Assembly: GCF_000013625.1 (NCBI RefSeq)
Contig: NC_009659.1
Location: 1,612,001-1,676,000 of the forward strand
Direction: 5' to 3'
Origin: Janthinobacterium sp. Marseille
Lineage (GTDB): Bacteria; Pseudomonadota; Gammaproteobacteria; Burkholderiales; Burkholderiaceae_D
Length of the DNA: 64,000 bases
Part shown: one piece after another, positions 56,756 to 64,000 of the stretch
Layout of the letters: every line of letters starts with the position of its first letter
How positions within the stretch are numbered: position 1 is the first letter of the stretch
Translations under genes and position numbers: made by a program
Notes under the pieces: model-generated
What the model saw: only the letters and a program-made list of their open reading frames with translations
What the model was told of the DNA's origin: nothing
The model's database searches: none

Positions 56756-57349
56756 CTAACCGGCAGTGTTTTGTCGCGCCACACCCAGCAAGCGGTTCAC
56801 CAATTCACTGGATGTGGTTGCGGTGAATTTCCGCATCAGCTTGGCCCGATGCATTTCCACCGTGCGTGGGCTGAGGCCGATTTGCTTGGCGATCAGTTTG
56901 CTGGTTTTGCCGTCTACCAGCAGCGCGGCAATTTCACGCTCGCGTGGTGTCAGTTCGGCTGTGACCGGACGTTTCTCACTCAAATCTTCGAAAGTCCAGA
57001 TGCCGGCAGCATGCGGGTCTTCGCTGTGTAGCGCCCGTCCGCTCACATGGCACCAGAATAATTGCCCGTCTGCACGCTTCATAATGCGCTCGTCCGAGTA
57101 ACAACCCTTGGTATTCATGATGGGAACGATGCGGGCACCGGTCCGCTCAAATTCCACATAACTTGGGTAGAGTTGCGCGAATGAGAGTCCGTTTAGCGCG
57201 CCGTGTTCATAGCCAAACATCGCCGCCAGCGCGTGATTGCAGTCATGCATGACGCGATGTTGCGATATGCACATGCCGATAGGCGCATGTCGGAATATGC
57301 TTTCATAATCGATGTCTGCGGGTTCATTCATGCCGGATTCAGCCTTCAT
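56756..57349 (-). CDS. PAS-LuxR transcription regulator
   Basis: A 197-aa regulator with one PAS domain (about residues 15-125) and a LuxR-type helix-turn-helix (about 133-192: LTPREREIAALLVDGKTSKLIA then LSPRTVEMHRAKLMRK). There is no receiver domain, so the PAS part probably senses the signal directly or pairs with another protein. The first ATG (57349) has a GAGGA only one base away; the next Met (57331) is an alternative. It is divergent from scoAB and may control it. Confidence 0.85.
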   Translation of the reverse strand: MKAESGMNEPADIDYESIFRHAPIGMCISQHRVMHDCNHALAAMFGYEHGALNGLSFAQLYPSYVEFERTGARIVPIMNTKGCYSDERIMKRADGQLFWCHVSGRALHSEDPHAAGIWTFEDLSEKRPVTAELTPREREIAALLVDGKTSKLIAKQIGLSPRTVEMHRAKLMRKFTATTSSELVNRLLGVARQNTAG

Positions 57350-57353
57350 TCCT

Positions 57354-57365
57354 CGTAGTTCTACG
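57354..57365. promoter_or_regulatory. Palindrome between the PAS-LuxR gene and scoA
   Basis: CGTAG-TT-CTACG, a perfect 5-bp dyad with a 2-base centre, five bases from the regulator's first ATG and about 90 bases before scoA. Its place in a divergent regulator/target region suggests an operator. Confidence 0.4.
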
Positions 57366-57453
57366 GTATTGTGACTATGACAGTGCCGCCGTATGCTGGC
57401 AGATGCACTTTTGTTGTTCCGTTGCGGTTTACTCTACACAAAGAAGGGTGCCT

Positions 57454-58152
57454 ATGAACAAAGTTTATCCCGATGCAGCCAGCGCCCTCGCAGATATCGT
57501 ACGCGACGGGCAAACCATCGCGGTCGGCGGCTTCGGCCTGTGTGGCATCCCGGAAGCCCTGATCGCCGCCTTGCGCGACTCCGGCGTGCAAAACCTGACC
57601 GCTATTTCGAATAATGCAGGCGTGGACGATGCCGGCCTCGGTCAATTGCTGCAAACACGTCAGATCAAGAAGATGATTGCCTCCTATGTAGGAGAAAACA
57701 AGGAATTCGAGCGCCAATTCCTGGCTGGCGAGCTGGAGCTGGAATTCACGCCGCAGGGGACGCTGGCCGAAAAGTTGCGCGCCGGCGGTGCCGGTATCCC
57801 GGCCTTTTTCACGAAAACCGGTGTCGGTACCGTAGTCGCCGAGGGCAAGGATGTACGTGAATTTGATGGCGAGCAATATGTGATGGAGCGCGCGCTGGTC
57901 GCCGATGTTTCCATCGTTAAAGCCTATATGGCGGACAAGGCCGGTAATCTCGTCTATCGCCGTACTGCGCGCAATTTCAATCCGAATGTGGCGATGGCCG
58001 GCAAGATTACTGTGGTCGAAGTGGAGAAGCTGGTGGAGATCGGCGAGATCGATCCGGACCATGTACATACGCCCGGTATTTTTATCCATCGCATCGTGCT
58101 GAATGCGCATCCGCAAAAGCGGATAGAGCAACGCACCTTGCGCGCAAACTAA
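57454..58152 (+). CDS. scoA: 3-oxoacid CoA-transferase subunit A
   Basis: Subunit A of succinyl-CoA:3-ketoacid CoA-transferase, which activates acetoacetate with CoA from succinyl-CoA. The N-terminal [19 protein letters not shown] and the [20 protein letters not shown] segment are family-typical. ATG 57454 has AAGAAGGG upstream and gives 232 aa. It is followed by scoB after 22 bases. The nearby 3-hydroxybutyrate dehydrogenase makes the same acetoacetate. Confidence 0.95.
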   Translation: MNKVYPDAASALADIVRDGQTIAVGGFGLCGIPEALIAALRDSGVQNLTAISNNAGVDDAGLGQLLQTRQIKKMIASYVGENKEFERQFLAGELELEFTPQGTLAEKLRAGGAGIPAFFTKTGVGTVVAEGKDVREFDGEQYVMERALVADVSIVKAYMADKAGNLVYRRTARNFNPNVAMAGKITVVEVEKLVEIGEIDPDHVHTPGIFIHRIVLNAHPQKRIEQRTLRAN

Positions 58153-58174
58153 TCAATCCGAAGCGGAGACTCTC

Positions 58175-58828
58175 ATGGCCTGGACCCGGGAAGAAATGGC
58201 GGCGCGTGCCGCACAGGAATTGCAGGACGGTGCTTACGTTAACCTCGGCATCGGCTTGCCGACACTGGTGGCGAACTATGTACCGGATGATATCCACGTC
58301 TGGCTGCAATCGGAGAATGGCTTGCTCGGCATCGGACCGTTCCCGACCGAGGATGAACTTGATCCCGACCTGATCAATGCAGGCAAGCAGACGGTTACAT
58401 CATTGCCGGGTTCATCCTATTTCAGTTCGGCTGATTCCTTCGGCATGATACGCGGCGGCAAAATCGATATCGCCTTGCTTGGCGCGATGCAGGTTTCTGC
58501 GCGCGGTGACCTTGCGAACTGGATGATCCCGGGCAAGATGGTCAAAGGCATGGGCGGCGCGATGGACCTGGTCGCCGGCGTGAAGCGCATCGTGGTCTTG
58601 ATGGAACATGTGGCGCGCGCCAAGGACGGTTCGGTATCGCACAAGATACTGCCGCAATGCAGCCTGCCCCTGACGGGTGTCGCCGTGGTCGATCGCATCA
58701 TCACTGATCTCGGCGTAATGGATATCACGCCGCAGGGATTGCAATTGGTAGAGTTGGCAACAGGCGTCACCCTGGCAGAAATCCAGGCCGGTACCGGTGT
58801 ACCGCTGGACAGCAGCAAACTACAGTAA
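58175..58828 (+). CDS. scoB: 3-oxoacid CoA-transferase subunit B
   Basis: Subunit B, which bears the catalytic glutamate that forms the CoA thioester (E47 in [10 protein letters not shown]). Other conserved parts are [17 protein letters not shown] and [15 protein letters not shown]. Length 217 aa. It forms an operon with scoA. Confidence 0.96.
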   Translation: MAWTREEMAARAAQELQDGAYVNLGIGLPTLVANYVPDDIHVWLQSENGLLGIGPFPTEDELDPDLINAGKQTVTSLPGSSYFSSADSFGMIRGGKIDIALLGAMQVSARGDLANWMIPGKMVKGMGGAMDLVAGVKRIVVLMEHVARAKDGSVSHKILPQCSLPLTGVAVVDRIITDLGVMDITPQGLQLVELATGVTLAEIQAGTGVPLDSSKLQ

Positions 58829-58842
58829 GTCCGGCGCCGGGC

Positions 58843-59637
58843 TTATTGCGCAGTCCAGCCGCCATCCATATTCCACGCTGCACCACGTACTTGTACCGCG
58901 GCCTCGCTGCACAGGAAGACCGCCAGCGCACCCAGTTGCTGGGGCGTGACGAATTCACCGGACGGTTGTTTCTCGGAGACCAAATCCTTTTTCGCCGCTT
59001 CATCTGACAAGCCTTCACGGGCGGCTCTGGCATCCACCTGTTTTTGTACCAGCGGCGTCAGGACCCAGCCCGGACAAATCGCATTGCAGGTGATGCCGGT
59101 ATGCGCCATTTCCAGTGCAGTCACCTTGGTCAGTCCGACGATGCCGTGCTTGGCGGCGACATAAGCTGATTTTTGTACTGAACCGACCAGGCCGTGTACC
59201 GATGCGATATTGATGATGCGGCCCCAGTTTTTGGCTTGCATCATCGGTAGTGCGAGGCGGGTGGTGTGGAAAGCGGATGAGAGGTTGATCGCGATAATCG
59301 CATCCCATTTCTCTACCGGGAAGTCTTCTATCGTTTCGGTATGCTGGATGCCGGCGTTGTTGACGAGGATATCGACGCGGCCGAACTGTTGAGCGGCGAA
59401 AGCCATCATCGCTTCAATTTCCGCCGGCTTGGACATATCTGCCGGGTGGTGCACGCATTTGACGCCATAGTTGCGCATCAATGCCGCTTGCAGCGTCTTG
59501 ATTTCATTGGCATCGCCGAAACCGTTGAGCACGATATCGGCACCTTGCTGTGCCAGTGCCTGCGCAATTCCCAATCCTATGCCTGAAGTCGAACCGGTTA
59601 CCAGCGCGGTTTTGCCGTGAAGTGGAGCTTTCTGCAT
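58843..59637 (-). CDS. 3-hydroxybutyrate dehydrogenase
   Basis: An SDR that oxidises (R)-3-hydroxybutyrate to acetoacetate with NAD. TGSTSGIGLGIA, NNAGIQHTETIEDFP, the catalytic Ser in NIASVHG and YVAAK are intact, and GWVLTPLVQKQVDARA is typical of bacterial 3-hydroxybutyrate dehydrogenases. ATG 59637 has GAAAGG upstream and gives 264 aa; an in-frame ATG at 59700 adds a non-conserved part. It is convergent to scoAB, whose product consumes acetoacetate; together they would use PHB monomers. Confidence 0.93.
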   Translation of the reverse strand: MQKAPLHGKTALVTGSTSGIGLGIAQALAQQGADIVLNGFGDANEIKTLQAALMRNYGVKCVHHPADMSKPAEIEAMMAFAAQQFGRVDILVNNAGIQHTETIEDFPVEKWDAIIAINLSSAFHTTRLALPMMQAKNWGRIINIASVHGLVGSVQKSAYVAAKHGIVGLTKVTALEMAHTGITCNAICPGWVLTPLVQKQVDARAAREGLSDEAAKKDLVSEKQPSGEFVTPQQLGALAVFLCSEAAVQVRGAAWNMDGGWTAQ

Positions 59638-59734
59638 GATATGCCTTTCAATCTGAAAGTTTCTGCGTGGCGATCTTTGGTAAGATTCTACGCGCAACAA
59701 TCAGAAATGTGGCGCCCGCGGCGCATACCATCTA

Positions 59735-60613
59735 ATGGCGATACCTATGACCCAAGCGCAAATCAAGTCCGTGCAATGCCTTTCCCCGACCGGCCTGCAT
59801 CAAATGTCGTACAAGGAGTGGGGTGATAGCAGCAATCCGAAAACCCTGGTTTGCGTACATGGTCTGAGCCGTGTTTCCGATGATTTCGATATGTTGGCAG
59901 CGGAGTTGGCGAATGATTATCGGGTGATTTGTCCGGATGTGGTGGGGCGGGGCCGTTCCGGTCGCCTGCTGGATCCGCAGTATTACCAGATCCCGCAATA
60001 CGTCAGCGATATGGTGACGCTGATTGCACGGCTTGACGTGACCGAGTTGCACTGGCTGGGCACTTCGCTGGGCGGCGTCATTGGCATGGCGCTTGCATCC
60101 TTGCCGGGTAATCCGGTACGCAAGCTGATCCTGAACGATATCGGTCCGGAGATGGATGCCGCGGCGCTCGCGCGCATCGGGGAATATGTCGGCAAGGATG
60201 TGCGCTTCGCAACTTTTGATGAAGCATGGAATTATGTGCGCGCCATTTCGCTTTCCTTTGGCCCGCATAGTGATCCGCAATGGCGCAAACTGGCCGCTGA
60301 CGTGATGCATCAGGATGCCGATGGGCAATGGGTGTTTTCCTATGACGCCGGTATTGCGGTGCCGTTCAAGGCGACCACCGTGCACAGCGTGCAGGCGGAT
60401 ACGCAACGCCTATGGGCCGCTTACGATGCGATCCGCTGCCCGACACTGGTGATCCGTGGTGCCGAGTCCGATTTGCTGTCGAACCAAACGGTACAGGCGA
60501 TGTCACAACGCGGGCCGAAAGCGCAGATTGTGGAACTGCCGGGTGTCGGCCATGCGCCGACTTTCCTGCATGCAGATCAGATTGCAGTAGCGAAGAAATT
60601 TTTGCTGGCTTGA
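59735..60613 (+). CDS. Alpha/beta hydrolase
   Basis: A 292-aa hydrolase of the alpha/beta fold. The nucleophile elbow GTSLGG puts Ser at residue 111. The acid is probably Asp in RGAESDLL and the His is in PGVGHAPTF. HGLSRVSDDFD near the start supplies the oxyanion His-Gly. No signal peptide, so it is cytoplasmic. The substrate is unknown; a second Met (59747) is an alternative start. It lies in a run with the RidA and relA genes on the same strand. Confidence 0.85.
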   Translation: MAIPMTQAQIKSVQCLSPTGLHQMSYKEWGDSSNPKTLVCVHGLSRVSDDFDMLAAELANDYRVICPDVVGRGRSGRLLDPQYYQIPQYVSDMVTLIARLDVTELHWLGTSLGGVIGMALASLPGNPVRKLILNDIGPEMDAAALARIGEYVGKDVRFATFDEAWNYVRAISLSFGPHSDPQWRKLAADVMHQDADGQWVFSYDAGIAVPFKATTVHSVQADTQRLWAAYDAIRCPTLVIRGAESDLLSNQTVQAMSQRGPKAQIVELPGVGHAPTFLHADQIAVAKKFLLA

Positions 60614-60643
60614 TATTTCCAGGCTGGTTTTTATATTGGATAC

Positions 60644-60997
60644 ATGATGAACATTACACGCTTGCATATAGGCGACACGCTGTCCGAAGTGGCAATTCAC
60701 AACGGCACGGTATACTTGGCCGGGCAAATCGCTGAAGACACGGCGCAAAACATCCAGGGCCAGACCCGGGAGGTGCTCGGTCATATCGATCGCCTGCTGG
60801 CAGAAGCGGGCAGCGACAAGACACGCATTTTGTCGTGTCAAATATATATTGCCGACGTCAAGGATTTCGACGGCATGAATGAAGCGTGGAACGAGTGGGT
60901 GCCGCAAGGCCATACGCCGCCACGCGCCACAGTGGGTGCGCAATTCCCGGATCCGACGCGCCTGGTAGAGATAATCGTAGTTGCAGCAGCTTCCTAG
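60644..60997 (+). CDS. RidA/YjgF family protein
   Basis: RidA proteins hydrolyse reactive enamine/imine intermediates. The 117-aa product shows the subfamily pattern HNGTVYLAGQIAEDTAQNI, the DIVQ-like IDRLLAEAGSDK, and the C-terminal PPRATVGAQFPDPTRLVEI, with the Arg of the active site in RATV. It belongs to a RidA subfamily, not the archetype. It is 30 bases after the hydrolase gene and eight before relA. Confidence 0.88.
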   Translation: MMNITRLHIGDTLSEVAIHNGTVYLAGQIAEDTAQNIQGQTREVLGHIDRLLAEAGSDKTRILSCQIYIADVKDFDGMNEAWNEWVPQGHTPPRATVGAQFPDPTRLVEIIVVAAAS

Positions 60998-61004
60998 GTT
61001 TTAA

Positions 61005-63284
61005 ATGGTTTCCTTAGCTTCATCACAGAGCGATACGCAAGAGCTACTTCGCTCTGGTTTGACCGAACACGACAGTGCGCGTGTGATGGATGCGCTCGCC
61101 TTCGTCAAACCGATATACAGCGGCAAGAAAGTTTCAGCCGGGCAGGATGCATTTGAAAGCGAACAGGATACCTTCGAGTTTGCGCAAGGTGTGGCGACTG
61201 TTCTCTCTCAATTGGAAACTGATGCCGATACCCGCATTGCCGCCTTGTTGTTCGAGCTGGCGACGATAGATCCGACCGCCGCCGACAAGATAGAAGAACG
61301 CTTTGGCAAAGAGGTGAATAACCTCGTGCTCGGTGTACGGCAATTGATGCGCCTGCATGAAGTCACCTTCGTCCAGCATGAAGCAGCGCGCAGCAAGAAT
61401 GCGGCGCAGGAAGCGGCGGCGCAACTGGAAGTCGTGCGCAAGATGTTGCTGGCGATGGCATCCGATATGCGTGTCGTGCTGGTGCGTCTCGGCACACGCG
61501 TGACGACCTTGCGTTACTTTGCCGATAACAAGGTACAGAACGAACGCTCGAAACAATATGCGCGTGAGACTTTCGATCTCTATGCGCCGCTGGCCAATCG
61601 CCTTGGCGTCTGGCAACTCAAATGGGAACTGGAAGATTTGTCTTTCCGCTTCCTGCAGCCGGAAGCCTACAAGCGCATCGCATCGCAACTGGAAGAGAAA
61701 CGCGTAGAGCGCGAAGCCTTCGTGGAAAACGCGATCAAGCGCCTGCAATCGGAAATGGCTGCCGCCGGTATCAAGGCCGAAGTATTTGGCCGGCCGAAAC
61801 ATATCTTCAGTATCTGGAGCAAGCTGCGCGGCAAGGCGATTGAATTTTCCGACCTCTACGATGTGCGAGCATTCCGCGTGATCGTGGATGACGTCAAAAC
61901 CTGCTACACCGTACTCGGCATTATTCACAATATCTGGGCACCGATACCTGAAGAATTCGACGATTACATTTCACGTCCGAAATCGAACGGCTACCAGTCG
62001 CTGCACACCATTGTGATTGCGGAAGACGGCCGTCCACTGGAAGTGCAGGTGCGTACCAATGATATGCACGACTTCGCCGAATACGGCGTGGCTGCACACT
62101 GGCGTTACAAGGAAGCCGGCGGCTCGAATTTCTCCGGTCAAAAGTACGATGAAAAAATCGCCTGGCTGCGTCAGTTGCTGGCGTGGAAAAGCGAGGTGGT
62201 CGATACCGTCGTCGGCCAGGAAGAAGTGCATCGTGATTGGGTGGAAAAACTCAAGTCGGCGACGCTGGATGACCGTATCTATGTATTGACGCCGCAGGCA
62301 CGCGTGATCGAGTTGCCGAACGGCGCAACGCCTATCGATTTTGCTTATCACCTGCATAGCGATGTCGGTCATCGTTGCCGCGGTGCGCGTGTCGATGGCG
62401 TGTTGGTGCCACTCAATACGGTACTGAAGAATGGCCAGACGGTAGACATCATTACCGCCAAGGGTGTCAGTACCGTGACCGGCACCGTTGGTCCGTCGCG
62501 TGACTGGCTGTCGCCCGGTTATGCGGTCAGTTCGCGTACACGCGCAAAAGTGCGTGCATGGTTCAATGCGATTGACCAGCAAGAAACTTTGTCACATGGC
62601 CGTGGCCTGGTGGAAAAGACCTTGCAGCGCGAAGGCAAAACAGCTGTCAACCTGGAAGAACTGGCACACAAGCTGGGCTTTTCCAAGGTCGATGATCTGT
62701 TCCTCGCAGTGGGCAAGGATGAATTCAGCCTGCGTACGGTGGAGCACGCCTTGCATGGCGACGATCCGAACGCAGTGACCGAGTCGGACGATGCAGTTAT
62801 CCCGCGCAAGAGTCGCGCTTCCAGCGTGGTGCATGGTGCCAAGTCGGGTGTGTTGGTGGTTGGTACCGATGGCTTGATGACACAATTGGCAAAGTGCTGC
62901 AAACCGGCACCGCCGGATGAAATCGTCGGTTTCATTACACGCGGCAAGGGTGTGTCTATCCATCGCGCCGATTGCAAAAACTTCGTCGAGATGCGCACCA
63001 AGGCACCCGAGCGCGTGATCCAGACTGCCTGGGGCAGGCCGGAATCCGCGACTGTGTATCCGGTTGATATCTTTGTACTGGCCGGAGACAGGCAGGGCTT
63101 GCTGCGCGACATCTCGGATATTTTCCTGCGTGAAAAAATCAATGTGATCGGCGTCAGCACACAAAGCGTGAAAGGGCAGGCACGCATGGCCTTTACTGCA
63201 GAGATTGCTTCCACTGCGCAATTGCAGAAAGCACTCAATGTGATACGCGAAGTCAGCGGCGTGCTGGAAGCCAAGCGGCATTGA
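61005..63284 (+). CDS. relA: RelA, GTP pyrophosphokinase
   Basis: RelA makes (p)ppGpp during amino-acid starvation when bound to stalled ribosomes. The N-terminal HD domain is inactive: the HD pair of SpoT is absent, with LLFELATIDP in its place. The synthetase domain has E317-F-D-D320, the acidic ExDD signature of monofunctional RelA, followed by RPKSNGYQSLHT. TGS (about 425-485) and C-terminal ACT (about 685-755) domains follow. Length 759 aa. A short hairpin (CTGATTTT/AAAATCAG, 63289-63311) comes after the stop. Confidence 0.95.
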   Translation: MVSLASSQSDTQELLRSGLTEHDSARVMDALAFVKPIYSGKKVSAGQDAFESEQDTFEFAQGVATVLSQLETDADTRIAALLFELATIDPTAADKIEERFGKEVNNLVLGVRQLMRLHEVTFVQHEAARSKNAAQEAAAQLEVVRKMLLAMASDMRVVLVRLGTRVTTLRYFADNKVQNERSKQYARETFDLYAPLANRLGVWQLKWELEDLSFRFLQPEAYKRIASQLEEKRVEREAFVENAIKRLQSEMAAAGIKAEVFGRPKHIFSIWSKLRGKAIEFSDLYDVRAFRVIVDDVKTCYTVLGIIHNIWAPIPEEFDDYISRPKSNGYQSLHTIVIAEDGRPLEVQVRTNDMHDFAEYGVAAHWRYKEAGGSNFSGQKYDEKIAWLRQLLAWKSEVVDTVVGQEEVHRDWVEKLKSATLDDRIYVLTPQARVIELPNGATPIDFAYHLHSDVGHRCRGARVDGVLVPLNTVLKNGQTVDIITAKGVSTVTGTVGPSRDWLSPGYAVSSRTRAKVRAWFNAIDQQETLSHGRGLVEKTLQREGKTAVNLEELAHKLGFSKVDDLFLAVGKDEFSLRTVEHALHGDDPNAVTESDDAVIPRKSRASSVVHGAKSGVLVVGTDGLMTQLAKCCKPAPPDEIVGFITRGKGVSIHRADCKNFVEMRTKAPERVIQTAWGRPESATVYPVDIFVLAGDRQGLLRDISDIFLREKINVIGVSTQSVKGQARMAFTAEIASTAQLQKALNVIREVSGVLEAKRH

Positions 63285-63288
63285 TAGC

Positions 63289-63311
63289 CTGATTTTTACC
63301 GGCAAAATCAG
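63289..63311 (+). terminator. Possible terminator after relA
   Basis: CTGATTTT and AAAATCAG pair over 8 bp around a 7-base loop, five bases after the stop. The downstream T-run is interrupted, so the call is moderate. Confidence 0.5.
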
Positions 63312-63389
63312 TTCGCTTTGAAATTTTTGCACTTAGTTCACAGAAGCACTAGCTAAGTAGATAATTTCTCGCTATAATTTCGCTTCTTT

Positions 63390-63466
63390 AGGCGCGTAGC
63401 TCAGCTGGTTAGAGCACTACCTTGACATGGTAGGGGTCGTTGGTTCGAGTCCAATCGTGCCTACCA
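63390..63466 (+). tRNA. tRNA-Val (anticodon GAC)
   Basis: A 77-base tRNA: acceptor AGGCGCG/CGTGCCT (one G-T pair), D-arm AGCTCAGCTGGTTAGAGC, anticodon stem CTACC/GGTAG with loop TTGACAT, T-arm GGTTCGAGTCC and CCA encoded. Anticodon GAC is at 63424-63426. A TATAAT (63373-63378) lies 11 bases upstream. Confidence 0.97.
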
Positions 63467-63586
63467 ACGAAAAATTGGTAAAACCTGTAAGAGCGAGAAA
63501 GGCAACCCGGTTATGACACCGCGAACGGCAACCACATTGGTTTCCAGGCGACGCTAAGTCGGGTTCTTTTTCGTCATTACCATTTG

Positions 63587-63614
63587 AAAAAGCGCGGCTA
63601 GCCCGCGTTTTTTT
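63587..63614 (+). terminator. Terminator ahead of thrS
   Basis: CGCGG/CCGCG stem (extended by A-T pairs) with a T8 tract. It lies between tRNA-Val and thrS; the rest of 63467-63689 shows no gene. Confidence 0.7.
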
Positions 63615-63689
63615 TCGTCCGCATTTTTTGTTGTTCAATTTATCCAGTCTAGCGTCAGCATGCAGGGTCCCGCTGAAACGGAGAGCAAA

Positions 63690-64000
63690 ATGATTACAGT
63701 CCGACTTCCCGATGGTTCGCAACGCGAATTTGATACGCCTGTCACCGTAGCGCAAGTTGCTGCCAATATCGGCACCGGTCTTGCCAAAGCGGCACTGGCC
63801 GGCAAGGTCAACGGCGATGTGGTCGATACTTCCTACCTGATCGAGAAAGACAGCGATCTGGCGATCATCACCGACAAGGATGCGGAAGGCATCGATGTGA
63901 TCCGTCATTCGACCGCCCACTTGCTGGCGTATGCGGTCAAGGAATTGTTTCCTGATGCGCAAGTCACCATCGGCCCTGTGATCGATAACGGCTTTTACTA
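63690..64000 (+). CDS. thrS: Threonyl-tRNA synthetase, N-terminal part (runs off the window)
   Basis: The first 103 codons are present. The product starts [20 protein letters not shown], the TGS domain of ThrRS, then runs into the editing domain (about residue 70 on: [21 protein letters not shown], with the HxxxH editing motif beginning HSTAH). A GGAGAG site precedes the ATG by several bases. The rest lies beyond 64000. Confidence 0.95.
   Translation, partial: MITVRLPDGSQREFDTPVTVAQVAANIGTGLAKAALAGKVNGDVVDTSYLIEKDSDLAIITDKDAEGIDVIRHSTAHLLAYAVKELFPDAQVTIGPVIDNGFY

Noticed and set aside
63417..63962. 181-codon frame with TIGLEPTTPTMSR near its end
   Set aside because: It is antisense to tRNA-Val and thrS; the same kind of false protein.
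1..64000. Mobile elements, prophage, CRISPR arrays or toxin-antitoxin pairs
   Set aside because: I looked for transposase or integrase features, short regularly spaced repeats and small gene pairs and saw none; the tRNA genes show no adjacent integrase or duplicated 3' end.

Overview
The window is an ordinary chromosomal stretch of a betaproteobacterium. The layout (FlhB-type flagellar cluster, tRNA-Leu(GAG)/secG/tpiA leading into a 14-gene nuo operon followed by a DUF2818 gene, and an OxlT-like carrier) and the protein character point to Oxalobacteraceae, close to Herminiimonas/Janthinobacterium; this assignment rests on recognition of gene order and proteins, not on a search. I see no insertion sequence, prophage, integron or CRISPR array.

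Region 1 (1-24,980) is the late flagellar locus. flgI-flgJ-flgK-flgL run on the + strand and end at a bidirectional terminator. They face a long - strand block, fliF-G-H-I-J-K then fliL-M-N-O-P-Q-R, which encodes the MS ring, C ring, export ATPase and export gate. fliE is transcribed divergently from fliF. A second - strand block reads fliC, flaG, fliD-S-T, a second FliK-like protein, a stand-alone FlhB C-domain protein and a YcgR/PilZ brake. fliC has a clear sigma-28 promoter and a leader with repeated GGA motifs.

Region 2 (24,987-29,039) is signalling: a soluble diguanylate cyclase with an intact I-site, and a PAS-PAS histidine kinase followed by a NarL/FixJ response regulator.

Region 3 (29,347-34,043) holds tRNA-Arg(ACG), an NADP-type glutamate dehydrogenase with a TTG start and a palindromic upstream region that includes an NtrC-like site, a small secreted orphan protein behind a tandem repeat/promoter, an OxlT-family carrier and a BamE-like lipoprotein.

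Region 4 (34,075-54,094) is housekeeping: rpsO-pnp, tpiA, secG, tRNA-Leu, then nuoA-N (complex I), DUF2818 and an ADP-ribose-type Nudix hydrolase.

Region 5 (54,098-64,000) is catabolic and stress metabolism: ETF-ubiquinone oxidoreductase, an SDR, a PAS-LuxR regulator divergent from scoAB, 3-hydroxybutyrate dehydrogenase, an alpha/beta hydrolase, a RidA protein, RelA, tRNA-Val(GAC) and the start of thrS. ETF-QO feeds the quinone pool also filled by complex I; scoAB and 3-hydroxybutyrate dehydrogenase form a ketone-body/PHB-monomer pathway.

No wholly new multi-gene system is evident. The most unusual items are the FlhB-C/FliK-like pair inside the fliDST operon, the gdhA control region, the fliC leader, and the secreted orphan with paired direct repeats.
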